Shown here: in pieces, positions 16,616-25,310 of the stretch
How the letters are laid out: the number at the start of each line of letters is the position of its first letter
Position numbering within the stretch: position 1 is the first letter of the stretch
Assembly: GCF_014164775.1 (NCBI RefSeq)
Contig: NZ_JACJGB010000003.1
Span: 124,001 to 188,000, forward strand
Source: Tessaracoccus sp. MC1679
Lineage (GTDB): Bacteria > Actinomycetota > Actinomycetes > Propionibacteriales > Propionibacteriaceae
Reading direction: 5' to 3'
Length of the DNA stretch: 64,000 nt
Made by a program: the position numbers and the translations under genes
Notes under the pieces: model-generated
The model's database searches: none
What the model was told of the DNA's origin: nothing
The model's input: only the letters and a program-made list of their open reading frames with translations

Positions 16616-19396
16616 TCAGTGGGTGGCGAGCAGCTCCGCCAATGACATCGAGGACCGACCTGCCAGGGAGGTGAGCTGGGTCTGGCAGCTGAATCCGTCC
16701 GCCAGCACGATCGCGTCCGGGTGTGCCTCGACGGCGGGGCCGAGGTCGTGCTCGAACACCTTCACGCTCACGTCGTGGTGCCCCCGCTCGACGCCGAAGT
16801 TTCCGGCCAGGCCGCAGCAGCCGCCCACCGCGACGAGCCGGGCGCCGGTGGACTCGATGAGCGCCTTGTCGTGTCCCCAGCCGATGACCGAGGCATGGTG
16901 GCAGTGGGGCTGAGCGACGATGGTGTGACCCGTGAGGTCCGGGGCGCGGAAGTCGGCGTCGGTGGCCAGGAACTCGGCCAGAGTCAGCACTGTGCCGTCG
17001 AGCGCGGCGACGTCGGCGTTGTCCGGGAGAAGCTCGGGGGCATCGCTGCGCCAGACTGCGGTGCAGGAGGGCTCGACTCCGACGATCGGCACCCCGTCGC
17101 GCACGTACGGGGCCAGGACGGCCGCGGCGTTGGTCAGCTGACGGCGGGCGCCGTCGAGCTGACCGGTGGAGATCCAGGTCAGGCCGCAGCAGGCGTTCTC
17201 GTTCAGGACCTCGGGCTCGTAGCCGAGCCGCACCAGCACCTGGACCATGGCGGCGAACGAGGTGGACTCGAAGCAGTCCGAGAACGAGTCCACCCAGATG
17301 AGGACCCGACCCTTGCTGCCCGCGGGCACCGCGGGCATCCGGCTCCGGGCGCTGCGGTTGGCGAAGCGGGGAATGTCGCGGCGGGCGTCCACGCCGGCCC
17401 CCCATCGCAGCAGCCGCCCGAGCCCGGGGGTCTTGCCCACCACGTTGATCAGCGAGCCCAGCCCGGGGATGGCGGTGATGAGCCGACCCCAGCGGGGGAG
17501 CCAGCCCAGCGCGTAGTGGTTGCGGGGGCGGAGCCTGCCCTTGTATCGCTCGTGGGTGACGCGGGCCTTGTAGGCGGCCATGTCGATGCCGGTGGGGCAG
17601 TCGCGTGCACAGCCCTTGCAGGAGAGGCACAGGTCCAGCGCGGCGTGCACCTCGGGGGAGCGCCAGCCCTGGGTGATCAGCGAACCGTTGACCATCTCCT
17701 GGAGCGCCCGCGCCCGGCCACGCGTGGAGTCCTTCTCGTTGCGGGTGGCCTGGAAGCTCGGGCACATCACCCCGCCTGCGCCCGTGGTGTCCGCCAGGCA
17801 CTTGCCCACCCCGCTGCACTGGTGGACCTGCTCGACGAACTCAGGCTCCGACAGTGACAACGGTGACCGGCTGGCGGCCACCATCCTGAGATCGGCCTCC
17901 ACGGGGGCGGGGTCGACGAGCACCCCGGGGTTGAGCAGGTTCCTCGGATCGAAGATCTGCTTGACGCCCGAGAACAGCTCCAGCGCTTTGGGCGAGTACA
18001 TGTGCGGCAGCAGGGCCGAGCGTGCGCGTCCGTCGCCGTGCTCGCCGGACATCGAGCCCCCGAAGCCCGCCACCAGCGCGGCCGCCTCCTCGACGAAGGC
18101 GCGGTACCGCGCGGCGCCGTCGGGTTCGGTGAGGGGGAAGTCGATCCGGCAGTGCACGCAGCCGTCGCCGAAGTGGCCGTAGGGGAGGCCGTGCAGGCCG
18201 TACCTGGCCAGGAGGTCGTCGAACGCGCGCAGGTAGTGGCCGAGCTGGGCGGGCGGGACCGCCGCGTCCTCCCAGCCCCCGTAGGCGGGCTTGGCCAGGC
18301 TGACGCCCGCGAGGCCGGCGCCATCTGCGCGGATCTTCCACAGCTGGGAGGCCAGGGCCGGATCGTCGACCACCCAGCCCTCGCCGGCCTTCGCGGCGGC
18401 CGCCAGCGCCTCAGCCCTGGCGCGGACCTCGGCGGCGTCGTCGCCGACCACCTCGAGGAACATCCAGCCGTCACCGGCGGGCAGTGGCGGGACGGCGGCG
18501 GCGCCCGACTTGGCGACCACCACGTCCACGATGCGCCGGTCCAGGCCCTCGCACGCGGAGGGCTTGAAGCGCAGCAGGTTGGCGATGTCGTCTCCCGCGT
18601 CGGCCATCGTCGGGTAGCCGAGCGCCACCATGAGCCGCTCGGGGGCGTCGGCTACAAGGCGAACGGTCGCGCGGACGATCACGCCGAGCGTGCCCTCGGT
18701 GCCGGCGAAGAACTTCGCCACGTCGAACTTCCGCTCCGGCAGCAGGTGCTCGAGCGAGTAGCCGGAGACCTGGCGGGTGAACCGGCCGAACTCGGTGCGG
18801 ATGACCCCGAGGTTGGCCGCCACCAGCGAGCGCAGCTCGGGCACGTCGTCGGCGCCGAGGGTCAGCAGCTCGCCGTTCCCGGTGATGATGTCCAAGCTGA
18901 CCACGTTGTCCGCCATCCGGCCGTAGCCGAGCGCGCGGGGGCCGCAGGCGTTGTTGCCGATCATGCCGCCGACGGTGCACCGGTTCGAGGTGGAAGGATC
19001 CGGGCCCAGCCTCAGGCCGAACGGCCGGGCGGCGATCTGCAGTTGCTCCTGTACCACGCCGGGATCGATCACGGCGGTGCGGGTCTGCGGGTCGATGGAG
19101 TGGATCCGATTGAGATGCCGGGAGGTGTCGATGACCAGGCCGGGGCCGACGGCGTTGCCGGCGCAGGAGGTGCCCGCGCCGCGGGCGGTGATCGGGGTGC
19201 CGGTGTCCAGGGCTGCGCGCACCAGCGAGGTCAGCTCTTCGGTGGTGCGGGGATGGGCCACCGCCTGCGGGGCCACCCGGTACAGCGAGGAGTCGCTGGA
19301 GTACAGAGCGCGGGTGAGCGTGGAGGTGTCGACGATCCCCGCGAGGTCCCCGAGGCGGTCGAGCAGCTGAGCGTGGGGCGCGGAGGTGGTGGTCAC
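16616..19396 (-). CDS. FAD-linked and Fe-S dehydrogenase (YdiJ / D-2-hydroxyacid type)
   Basis: 926 aa combining three modules. The FAD-binding (PCMH-type) domain is at about residues 35-220 with GAGTSCAGNAVG and GGMIGNNACGP. The FAD-oxidase C-terminal domain runs to about 520 (HGDGRARS). A ferredoxin-like segment has CLSCKGCARDCPTG, and two CCG-type domains carry NENACCGLTW and GGCCGLAG. Family members oxidise D-lactate, glycolate or D-2-hydroxyglutarate at the membrane. The GTG start at 19396 follows the marR stop by 5 nt, so marR and this gene form one operon. Substrate not determinable from sequence. Confidence 0.9.
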   Translation of the reverse strand: MTTTSAPHAQLLDRLGDLAGIVDTSTLTRALYSSDSSLYRVAPQAVAHPRTTEELTSLVRAALDTGTPITARGAGTSCAGNAVGPGLVIDTSRHLNRIHSIDPQTRTAVIDPGVVQEQLQIAARPFGLRLGPDPSTSNRCTVGGMIGNNACGPRALGYGRMADNVVSLDIITGNGELLTLGADDVPELRSLVAANLGVIRTEFGRFTRQVSGYSLEHLLPERKFDVAKFFAGTEGTLGVIVRATVRLVADAPERLMVALGYPTMADAGDDIANLLRFKPSACEGLDRRIVDVVVAKSGAAAVPPLPAGDGWMFLEVVGDDAAEVRARAEALAAAAKAGEGWVVDDPALASQLWKIRADGAGLAGVSLAKPAYGGWEDAAVPPAQLGHYLRAFDDLLARYGLHGLPYGHFGDGCVHCRIDFPLTEPDGAARYRAFVEEAAALVAGFGGSMSGEHGDGRARSALLPHMYSPKALELFSGVKQIFDPRNLLNPGVLVDPAPVEADLRMVAASRSPLSLSEPEFVEQVHQCSGVGKCLADTTGAGGVMCPSFQATRNEKDSTRGRARALQEMVNGSLITQGWRSPEVHAALDLCLSCKGCARDCPTGIDMAAYKARVTHERYKGRLRPRNHYALGWLPRWGRLITAIPGLGSLINVVGKTPGLGRLLRWGAGVDARRDIPRFANRSARSRMPAVPAGSKGRVLIWVDSFSDCFESTSFAAMVQVLVRLGYEPEVLNENACCGLTWISTGQLDGARRQLTNAAAVLAPYVRDGVPIVGVEPSCTAVWRSDAPELLPDNADVAALDGTVLTLAEFLATDADFRAPDLTGHTIVAQPHCHHASVIGWGHDKALIESTGARLVAVGGCCGLAGNFGVERGHHDVSVKVFEHDLGPAVEAHPDAIVLADGFSCQTQLTSLAGRSSMSLAELLATH

Positions 19397-19401
19397 CCGC
19401 C

Positions 19402-19857
19402 CTAGTCTGCCACCGCCAACACCGCCGACATCGCGCGCCCGAGCGCAACATAGTCCTCCGGGGACATGGCGTCGACGAACACGCGCCGCACCGAATCCAC
19501 ATGGGCAGGCGCGGCCTTCTTCAACAGATCGAACCCAGTCTGGGTCATGGTGGCCTGGACCCCGCGACCGTCGGAGGCGCACGACGTCCGCTTGACGAAG
19601 CCCGCCTGCTCCATCCGCTTGACGGTGTGCGTGAGGCGCGACCTCGAGTGCCCGACCGAGGCGGCCAGCTCCCCCATCCGGATGGTATGGTCCGGGGACT
19701 CGGACAGGCGCACGAGCAGCTCGTATTCGGCGAGGCTCAGCCCGAAGTCGCGCAGGGCCTCCTCCAGGTATTCCTCGATGTGGGTCTTGGCCAGGAGATA
19801 GCTCCGCCAGACGCGTTGCTGGCTCTCGCTGAGCCACCCGTTCACTGGTTCGGACAT
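19402..19857 (-). CDS. MarR family transcriptional regulator
   Basis: 151 aa winged-helix protein. LSLAEYELLVRLSES and MGELAASVGHSRSRLTHTVKRM form the DNA-binding core, followed by the DGRGVQATMTQTG wing. It directly precedes the FAD/Fe-S dehydrogenase in one operon and is divergent from the acyl-CoA synthetase, so either could be its target. The ATG at 19857 is 6 nt downstream of a TAGACT box, indicating a leaderless mRNA. A 20-bp palindrome with perfect arms lies in the shared upstream region. Confidence 0.92.
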   Translation of the reverse strand: MSEPVNGWLSESQQRVWRSYLLAKTHIEEYLEEALRDFGLSLAEYELLVRLSESPDHTIRMGELAASVGHSRSRLTHTVKRMEQAGFVKRTSCASDGRGVQATMTQTGFDLLKKAAPAHVDSVRRVFVDAMSPEDYVALGRAMSAVLAVAD

Positions 19858-19863
19858 TCCGTC

Positions 19864-19869
19864 AGTCTA
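19864..19869 (-). promoter_or_regulatory. -10 box for marR
   Basis: TAGACT on the minus strand, 6 nt before the marR ATG. Confidence 0.55.
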
Positions 19870-19887
19870 GCAGGTTGTTAAGCTTTC

Positions 19888-19907
19888 AAGTATCCCTGCC
19901 GATACTT
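19888..19907. promoter_or_regulatory. Palindromic operator candidate between marR and the acyl-CoA synthetase
   Basis: Perfect 7-bp arms AAGTATC and GATACTT separated by CCTGCC. Position and size suit a MarR dimer, about 20 nt upstream of the marR -10 box and 43 nt upstream of the synthetase -10 (TAGTCT, 19950-19955). Confidence 0.55.
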
Positions 19908-19983
19908 CGCCCACGGCTCAAACCCCTACCCGCTCAATGCCACCCCCGATAGTCTTGGCTGAAAGTGAGAAGGGACTGCCACC

Positions 19984-21819
19984 GTGGGTATTCGTGAAGA
20001 CATCTTGGAGAAGGCGGCCGACAGCGTCGGCCACATGTTCCGGCGGCGCGTTGAGGCGACGCCCAACAAGCTCGCCTTCATGTATCCCGAGGCGGCGGCC
20101 GACATGCCGGCCGGGTGGACGAAGCTGACCTGGCAGGAGACCAACGACGTCGTGGAACGTCTGGCTGCCGGACTGCTCGCACGCGGTCTGCAGTACGAGC
20201 AGCGCGTCGCGATCTGCTCCAACACGCGCATCGAGTGGATCTTCATGGATCTCGCGATCGCGCTCGCCGCCGGGGCCACCACCACGGTGTACCCGAACAC
20301 GCAGGCCTGGGACCTCCACTTCATCGTCAAGGACTCCGACTCGGTGATCTTCGTGGCGGAGAACGCCGAGCAGGTGGCCAAGCTCACCGACACGCCCGAG
20401 TTCGATGCGCAGGTGCACACCATCGTCGTGTTCGACACCACAGGCCTGACCCTTGACGACCGGATCATCTCCTTCGAGCACCTGCGTGAATCCGGCGAGC
20501 GCTACCTGGCCGAGCATCCCGAGGCCGTCGACGAGGCGGTCTCCTCCACCCACCGGGAGTCGCTGTCCACCCTGATCTACACCTCCGGCACCACTGGCCG
20601 GCCCAAGGGCGTCCGGCTCAACCACATGTCCTGGGTCTACGAGGGCGCCGCCACCAAGTACCTGGACATCATCGGCCCGGACGAGCTGCAGTACCTGTGG
20701 CTGCCGCTCAGCCACGTCTTCGGCAAGGCGTTGATCGCCGTTCAACTCGACTACGGCTTCGCCTCCGCCGTCGACGGGCGCATCGACAAGATCGTCGAGA
20801 ACCTCGGCATCGTGAAGCCTTCGTTCATGTGCGGCGCGCCCCGCATCTTCGAGAAGGTCCGTGCCGCCGTCATGACGGGGTCCACTGGGCTCAAGGGCAG
20901 GATCGCCCGCTGGGCCTTCCACGTGGGCTACCAGTCCATCGACGACCGCCTCGCGGGCCGCCCGCTGACCGGTGCCCTGGCGCTGCAGTACAAGGTCGCG
21001 GACAAGCTTGTCTTCTCCAAGCTCAAGGAGAAGCTGGGCGGCAACATCAAGTTCATGATCTCCGGCGCGGCCAAGCTCTCGCCGCAGGTGCAGCAGTGGT
21101 TCTACGGTGCGGGCATCCTCATCGTGGAGGGCTACGGCGCCACCGAGACCAGCGCCATCGCCGGCGTCGACCTCCCGCGTGACCCGCACTTCGGCACCGT
21201 CGGCCCCATCCTGCCCGGCATCGAGCGGAAGCTGGCGGACGACGGCGAGCTGCTGCTGCGCGGCCCCATCATCACACCCGGGTACCACAACCTTCCCGAG
21301 GAGACGGCGGAGGCGCTCGACGCCGACGGCTGGTACCACACGGGCGACATCGCCGAGATCACGCCGACCGGCCACGTCAAGATCACGGACCGCAAGAAGG
21401 ACCTCTTCAAGACCTCCGGCGGAAAGTTCGTGGCCCCGCAGAAGGTGGAGAGCGCCATCCAGGCCAACATCCCTTACGTGGCGCAGTCGATCGCCATCGG
21501 CGACGGCCGCAAATACGTCTCCGCCCTGGTGGTGCTGGACCCGGTGATGCTGCAGAAGTGGGCGGACAACCACGGGCACGGCGGGCTCAGCTACGCCGAG
21601 CTCAGCCGGCGTCCCGAGATCCGGGCCTCGATCGAGCGTTGGATGGAGCGCGTCAACGCCAAGCTCGAGCGGTGGGAGACGGTCAAGCAGTTCGCCATCC
21701 TGGACCACGAGCTGACGGTGGACAACGAGGGCGTCACGCCCAACATGAAGATCCGTCGCTCCATCGTCACGGAGAAGTACTCGGACCTGGTCAACTCCCT
21801 GTACCCGCAGGAAGGCTGA
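19984..21819 (+). CDS. Long-chain fatty acid-CoA ligase (AMP-forming)
   Basis: 611 aa adenylating enzyme. The P-loop-like A3 motif YTSGTTGRPKGV is near residue 199, GYGATETS near 382, and YHTGDIAEI with downstream DRKKDLFKTSGGKFV marks the hinge. The class resembles the FAA1/FadD15 bacterial branch of about 600 aa. It activates long-chain fatty acids to acyl-CoA via an acyl-AMP. GTG start at 19984 with AGAAGGGA 8 nt upstream. The thioesterase gene begins at the base after its stop, so the two are translationally coupled. Confidence 0.94.
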   Translation: MGIREDILEKAADSVGHMFRRRVEATPNKLAFMYPEAAADMPAGWTKLTWQETNDVVERLAAGLLARGLQYEQRVAICSNTRIEWIFMDLAIALAAGATTTVYPNTQAWDLHFIVKDSDSVIFVAENAEQVAKLTDTPEFDAQVHTIVVFDTTGLTLDDRIISFEHLRESGERYLAEHPEAVDEAVSSTHRESLSTLIYTSGTTGRPKGVRLNHMSWVYEGAATKYLDIIGPDELQYLWLPLSHVFGKALIAVQLDYGFASAVDGRIDKIVENLGIVKPSFMCGAPRIFEKVRAAVMTGSTGLKGRIARWAFHVGYQSIDDRLAGRPLTGALALQYKVADKLVFSKLKEKLGGNIKFMISGAAKLSPQVQQWFYGAGILIVEGYGATETSAIAGVDLPRDPHFGTVGPILPGIERKLADDGELLLRGPIITPGYHNLPEETAEALDADGWYHTGDIAEITPTGHVKITDRKKDLFKTSGGKFVAPQKVESAIQANIPYVAQSIAIGDGRKYVSALVVLDPVMLQKWADNHGHGGLSYAELSRRPEIRASIERWMERVNAKLERWETVKQFAILDHELTVDNEGVTPNMKIRRSIVTEKYSDLVNSLYPQEG

Positions 21820-22668
21820 GTGTTCGAGGTCCGCTGCCCCCTGCGCTGGTCAGATCTGGACGCGCAGGGGCACGTGAACAACGCCATCGTGGTGGATTAC
21901 CTGCAGGAGGCCCGCGTGGCGTTCCTCCGCAGCGGCCCGGCCTCCGACCTCCTGGACGCCGGGGTGGTCGTGGTCGGCCACGAGGTGGAGTATCGGCGGG
22001 CCATCGACTATTCGGACGACGGCGTGGACGTCCGGCTCGGCGTGGCGGAGCTCGGCGCGGCGCGGATCGCGCTGTCCTATGAGCTACGCCAGGCGGGCGA
22101 GCTCGCCGTCGTCGCCCGGACGCTGCTCTGTCCCTTCGATTTCGAGGCGCAGGCGCCCACGCGGATCCTCCCGGAGTACCGGGAGTTCCTTCAGGCCCAT
22201 CGCGTGGAGGCCGAGCCGCTCAGGGCGCTGGCGGCGCCGTCGCTCGAGGGTCGCGGGACGAGGGTGCCGTTGCCCGTGCGCTGGACGGACCTGGACTCCT
22301 ACGGCCACATCAACAATGCCAAGGTGTTCGACTACCTGCAGCAGGCGCGGATCTCTGCGACGACGGCGTGGGATCCGGACATGGCCCGCGCCGGCTCGGC
22401 GGGGAGTCGGCATCTGTGGCTGGTGGCTCGCCAGGACGTGGACTACGTGGCCCAGATGGACCACCGGATGGAGCCCTACGAGGTCCGAATCGCACCGGTG
22501 GCGCTGGGGTCGTCGTCGATCACCCTGGCTGCCGAGATTCTCGATGCGGAGGACGGGACCCTCTTTGTGCGCGGCCGCACCATCCTGGTCTGCGCGGACC
22601 TCGACGGTCGCAAGACCCCCCTCGACGAGACCACGAGAGAGCGCCTCGGCAGGCACCTCGTCACCTGA
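21820..22668 (+). CDS. Acyl-CoA thioesterase with two hotdog domains
   Basis: 282 aa consisting of two 4HBT-type hotdog repeats. Each has the nucleotide-acyl loop: RWSDLDAQGHVNN near residue 10 and RWTDLDSYGHINN near residue 153, with catalytic Asp. The double form folds as an internal pseudo-dimer and hydrolyses acyl-CoA esters. The GTG start follows the ligase stop with no gap; GAAGG lies 6 nt upstream inside the ligase end. Ligase plus thioesterase may set the acyl-CoA pool. Confidence 0.9.
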   Translation: MFEVRCPLRWSDLDAQGHVNNAIVVDYLQEARVAFLRSGPASDLLDAGVVVVGHEVEYRRAIDYSDDGVDVRLGVAELGAARIALSYELRQAGELAVVARTLLCPFDFEAQAPTRILPEYREFLQAHRVEAEPLRALAAPSLEGRGTRVPLPVRWTDLDSYGHINNAKVFDYLQQARISATTAWDPDMARAGSAGSRHLWLVARQDVDYVAQMDHRMEPYEVRIAPVALGSSSITLAAEILDAEDGTLFVRGRTILVCADLDGRKTPLDETTRERLGRHLVT

Positions 22669-22678
22669 GCCGACCGGC

Positions 22679-22720
22679 TGGACACGGCCGCCGGACGGGC
22701 GTAGATTGTGAACGTTCACA
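22679..22720 (+). promoter_or_regulatory. araA promoter with LacI-type operator
   Basis: -35 TGGACA (22679-22684), 17-nt spacer, -10 TAGATT (22702-22707). The perfect 14-bp palindrome TGTGAACGTTCACA (22707-22720) starts at the last -10 base and covers the transcription start, a classic repression site. It resembles known actinobacterial LacI-type AraR sites of the form TGTnA-CG-TnACA. Confidence 0.8.
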
Positions 22721-22782
22721 TCGGCAGGTTGTGCCATCGACGGTGACAACGGCCGGAAGCGAAGATCCCTCAAGGAGAACCC

Positions 22783-24291
22783 ATGGAAAGCCCCTTCGCC
22801 GGCAAGGAAATCTGGTTCCTCACCGGCTCCCAGGACCTCTACGGCCCGGAGACCCTGGAGCAGGTCACGGCCCAGTCGCAGGATGTCGTGGCCCTGCTCG
22901 ACGCCGCCGAGATCATCCCGGTGTCGATCGTCCACCGCCCCACCCTGAAGGACCGCGACGCCATCCGCGCCGAGATGCTGGCCGCCAACGCTGATCCCTC
23001 CTGCATCGGCGTGATCACCTGGATGCACACCTTCTCGCCGGCCAAGATGTGGATCCTCGGCCTTGCCGCCCTGGACAAGCCGATGCTGCACCTGCACACG
23101 CAGGCGTCCATGGGTCTGCCTTGGGACACCATCGACATGGACTACATGAACCTCAACCAGTCCGCGCACGGCGACCGCGAGTTCGCCTACATCGCCTCCA
23201 GGCTCGGCAAGGCCCGCCGCACCGTCGTCGGTCACGCGTCCACCGAGCCGGTGCAGGCGAAGATCGGCACCTGGGCGCGCGCGGCCGCAGGCTGGGCCTC
23301 GCTCCACAACACCAAGCTGGCCCGCTTCGGCGACAACATGCGCAACGTGGCCGTCACCGAGGGCGACAAGACCGAGGCCGAGCTGCGGCTCGGTGTCTCC
23401 GTCAACACCTGGGGCGTCAACGACCTGGTCGCGGCCGTCAACGCCGTCGCCGATGAGGCCATCGACGCCCTCGTGGCCGAGTATGAGGAGCTCTACGACG
23501 TCGTGCCCGAGCTCCGCAAGGGTGGCGAGCGGCACGAGGCTCTGCGCTACGGCGCGCGCCAGGAGCTGGGGATGCTCAGCTTCCTGGAGGAAGGCAAGTT
23601 CGGCGCCTTCACCACCAACTTCGAGGACCTCGGCGGGCTCAAGCAGCTCCCCGGGCTCGCCGTGCAGCGCCTGATGGCCGCCGGCTACGGCTTCGGTGCC
23701 GAGGGCGACTGGAAGACCGCCATCCTCGTGCGGCTGGCCAAGGTCATGGGCTACGGCCTCCCCGGCGGCGCGTCGCTGATGGAGGACTACTGCTACGAGA
23801 TGACCCCCGGCAAGGAGAAGATCCTCGGTGCCCACATGCTCGAGGTCTGCCCGTCGTTGACCACGGCCAAGCCCAAGCTTGAGATTCACCCCTTGGGCAT
23901 CGGCGGCCGCGAAGACCCCGTGCGCCTCGTCTTCGACGCGGACCAAGGCCCGGCCCTCGTCGTGGCCATGGCGGACATGCGCGAGCGCTTCCGCCTCACC
24001 ATGAACATGGTCACCAACGTGGCGCCCGACGCCCCGCTGCCCAACCTGCCCGTGGCGCGCGCCGTCTGGGAGCCGGCCCCGGACTTCGCCACCTCGGCCG
24101 AGTGCTGGCTGATCTCCGGCGCCGCGCACCACACGGCCATGTCCACCGCCACCACCCGTGAGATGTGGGAGGACTTCGCCGAGATCGCAGGCATGGAGCT
24201 GGCGATCATCGACGAGCACACCACCGCCCGCGGCTTCGCGCAGGAGCGCCGCCTTGAGCAGGTCTACCACCGGCTCACCCAGGGCATCTGA
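22783..24291 (+). CDS. araA: L-arabinose isomerase
   Basis: 502 aa, the usual AraA length. It starts with the signature [15 protein letters not shown] and continues with THTF-like [11 protein letters not shown] and LHTQ ([13 protein letters not shown]), and RIGxxPxGF-class motif MLEVCPSL. It converts L-arabinose to L-ribulose in the cytosol, Mn-dependent. AAGGAG lies 7 nt before the ATG. Repression by the palindrome above is expected. The araR-like gene follows after 40 nt; no araB (kinase) or araD (epimerase) is adjacent. Confidence 0.97.
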   Translation: MESPFAGKEIWFLTGSQDLYGPETLEQVTAQSQDVVALLDAAEIIPVSIVHRPTLKDRDAIRAEMLAANADPSCIGVITWMHTFSPAKMWILGLAALDKPMLHLHTQASMGLPWDTIDMDYMNLNQSAHGDREFAYIASRLGKARRTVVGHASTEPVQAKIGTWARAAAGWASLHNTKLARFGDNMRNVAVTEGDKTEAELRLGVSVNTWGVNDLVAAVNAVADEAIDALVAEYEELYDVVPELRKGGERHEALRYGARQELGMLSFLEEGKFGAFTTNFEDLGGLKQLPGLAVQRLMAAGYGFGAEGDWKTAILVRLAKVMGYGLPGGASLMEDYCYEMTPGKEKILGAHMLEVCPSLTTAKPKLEIHPLGIGGREDPVRLVFDADQGPALVVAMADMRERFRLTMNMVTNVAPDAPLPNLPVARAVWEPAPDFATSAECWLISGAAHHTAMSTATTREMWEDFAEIAGMELAIIDEHTTARGFAQERRLEQVYHRLTQGI

Positions 24292-24331
24292 GCCCGCCCG
24301 CGGGGGTCGCGCCGCCGGCCGGCCCCCCGGG

Positions 24332-25306
24332 ATGATGGCCGTGGCCCGTCTGGCGGGCGTGTCCCACCAGACGGTGTCGCGGGTCATCAACTCGCCGGAC
24401 ACCGTGCGCCCCGAGACGCGCGAGCGCGTCGAGGAGGCCATCCGGGAGCTGGGGTACGTCCGCAATCTGGCCGCCCGCTCGCTGATCACGCAGCAGACCG
24501 CGCTGCTCGGAGTCGTCTGGACGGGCTCGGGCTACGTCGGCCCGTCGAGCACGGTGGCAGGCATCGAGGTCGCGGCCAGGGCCGCCGGCTACGCGACGCT
24601 GGTGGCCGCCCTCGAGAACCCTGACGACGACGAGGTGGCTCAGGTCTTCAAGGGCTTTCGGGATCGCGGTGTGGAGGGCATCGCCATCGTGGCCCCGCAC
24701 GACCGGATGGCCAGGCTGGCCCGCGAGTGCAGCATCGGGATCCCCACCGTGCTCGTCGCCGATACCGACCCCACCGACGGCTGTCAGGTCGTCACCGTCG
24801 ATCAGCGGCTGGGTGGCCATCTGGCGACGGCGCATCTCATCGAGCGCGGATGCCAGCGAATCGCACACATCTCCGGCCCCCTCGACTGGTTCGACGCGCG
24901 CGCCCGGGTCGCGGGCTGGCGCGACGCCCTCGTCGAGGCCGGGTTGCCCGTGCCCGAGGTGATCGTGGGGGACTGGTCCGCCGAGTCCGGGTACGCCGCG
25001 GCGCGGCAGATGCTGGCGGAGGCAGACCTTCCCGACGCGGTGTTCTGTGGCAACGACGCCACCGCCCTCGGCCTGATGGCGGGCCTCCGAGACGCCGGCG
25101 TCGAGGTGCCCGGGCAGGTCAGCGTGGTGGGCTACGACGACTCGATCGGTGCCGCCTTCTTCGCGCCCCCGCTGACCACCGTCGCGCAGCCGTTCACCGA
25201 GCTGGGTGGCGCGTGCCTGGAGGTGCTGGTGGCAGCCATCACGGGCGACGCCCCGGCGCTCACGCAGTTGGCTCCCCAGCTGCGTGAACGACGGAGCGTT
25301 CGCTGA
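24332..25306 (+). CDS. LacI family regulator, probable arabinose repressor
   Basis: 324 aa. The helix-turn-helix AVARLAGVSHQTVSRVIN begins at residue 3, so the N-terminus is slightly shorter than usual (most have TIxDVARxAGVS). No alternative ATG or GTG lies just upstream in frame and no ribosome-binding site is seen, so the start is uncertain. The periplasmic-binding-type sensor domain is at 60-320. It follows araA in the same direction; with the palindrome at the araA promoter this suggests AraR function. Stops 4 nt from the convergent GH43 gene. Confidence 0.87.
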   Translation: MMAVARLAGVSHQTVSRVINSPDTVRPETRERVEEAIRELGYVRNLAARSLITQQTALLGVVWTGSGYVGPSSTVAGIEVAARAAGYATLVAALENPDDDEVAQVFKGFRDRGVEGIAIVAPHDRMARLARECSIGIPTVLVADTDPTDGCQVVTVDQRLGGHLATAHLIERGCQRIAHISGPLDWFDARARVAGWRDALVEAGLPVPEVIVGDWSAESGYAAARQMLAEADLPDAVFCGNDATALGLMAGLRDAGVEVPGQVSVVGYDDSIGAAFFAPPLTTVAQPFTELGGACLEVLVAAITGDAPALTQLAPQLRERRSVR

Positions 25307-25310
25307 CTCC

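Noticed and set aside
22084-24489. Long minus-strand open frame over araA and thioesterase
   Set aside because: Shadow in a high-GC region; araA has full family motifs on the other strand.
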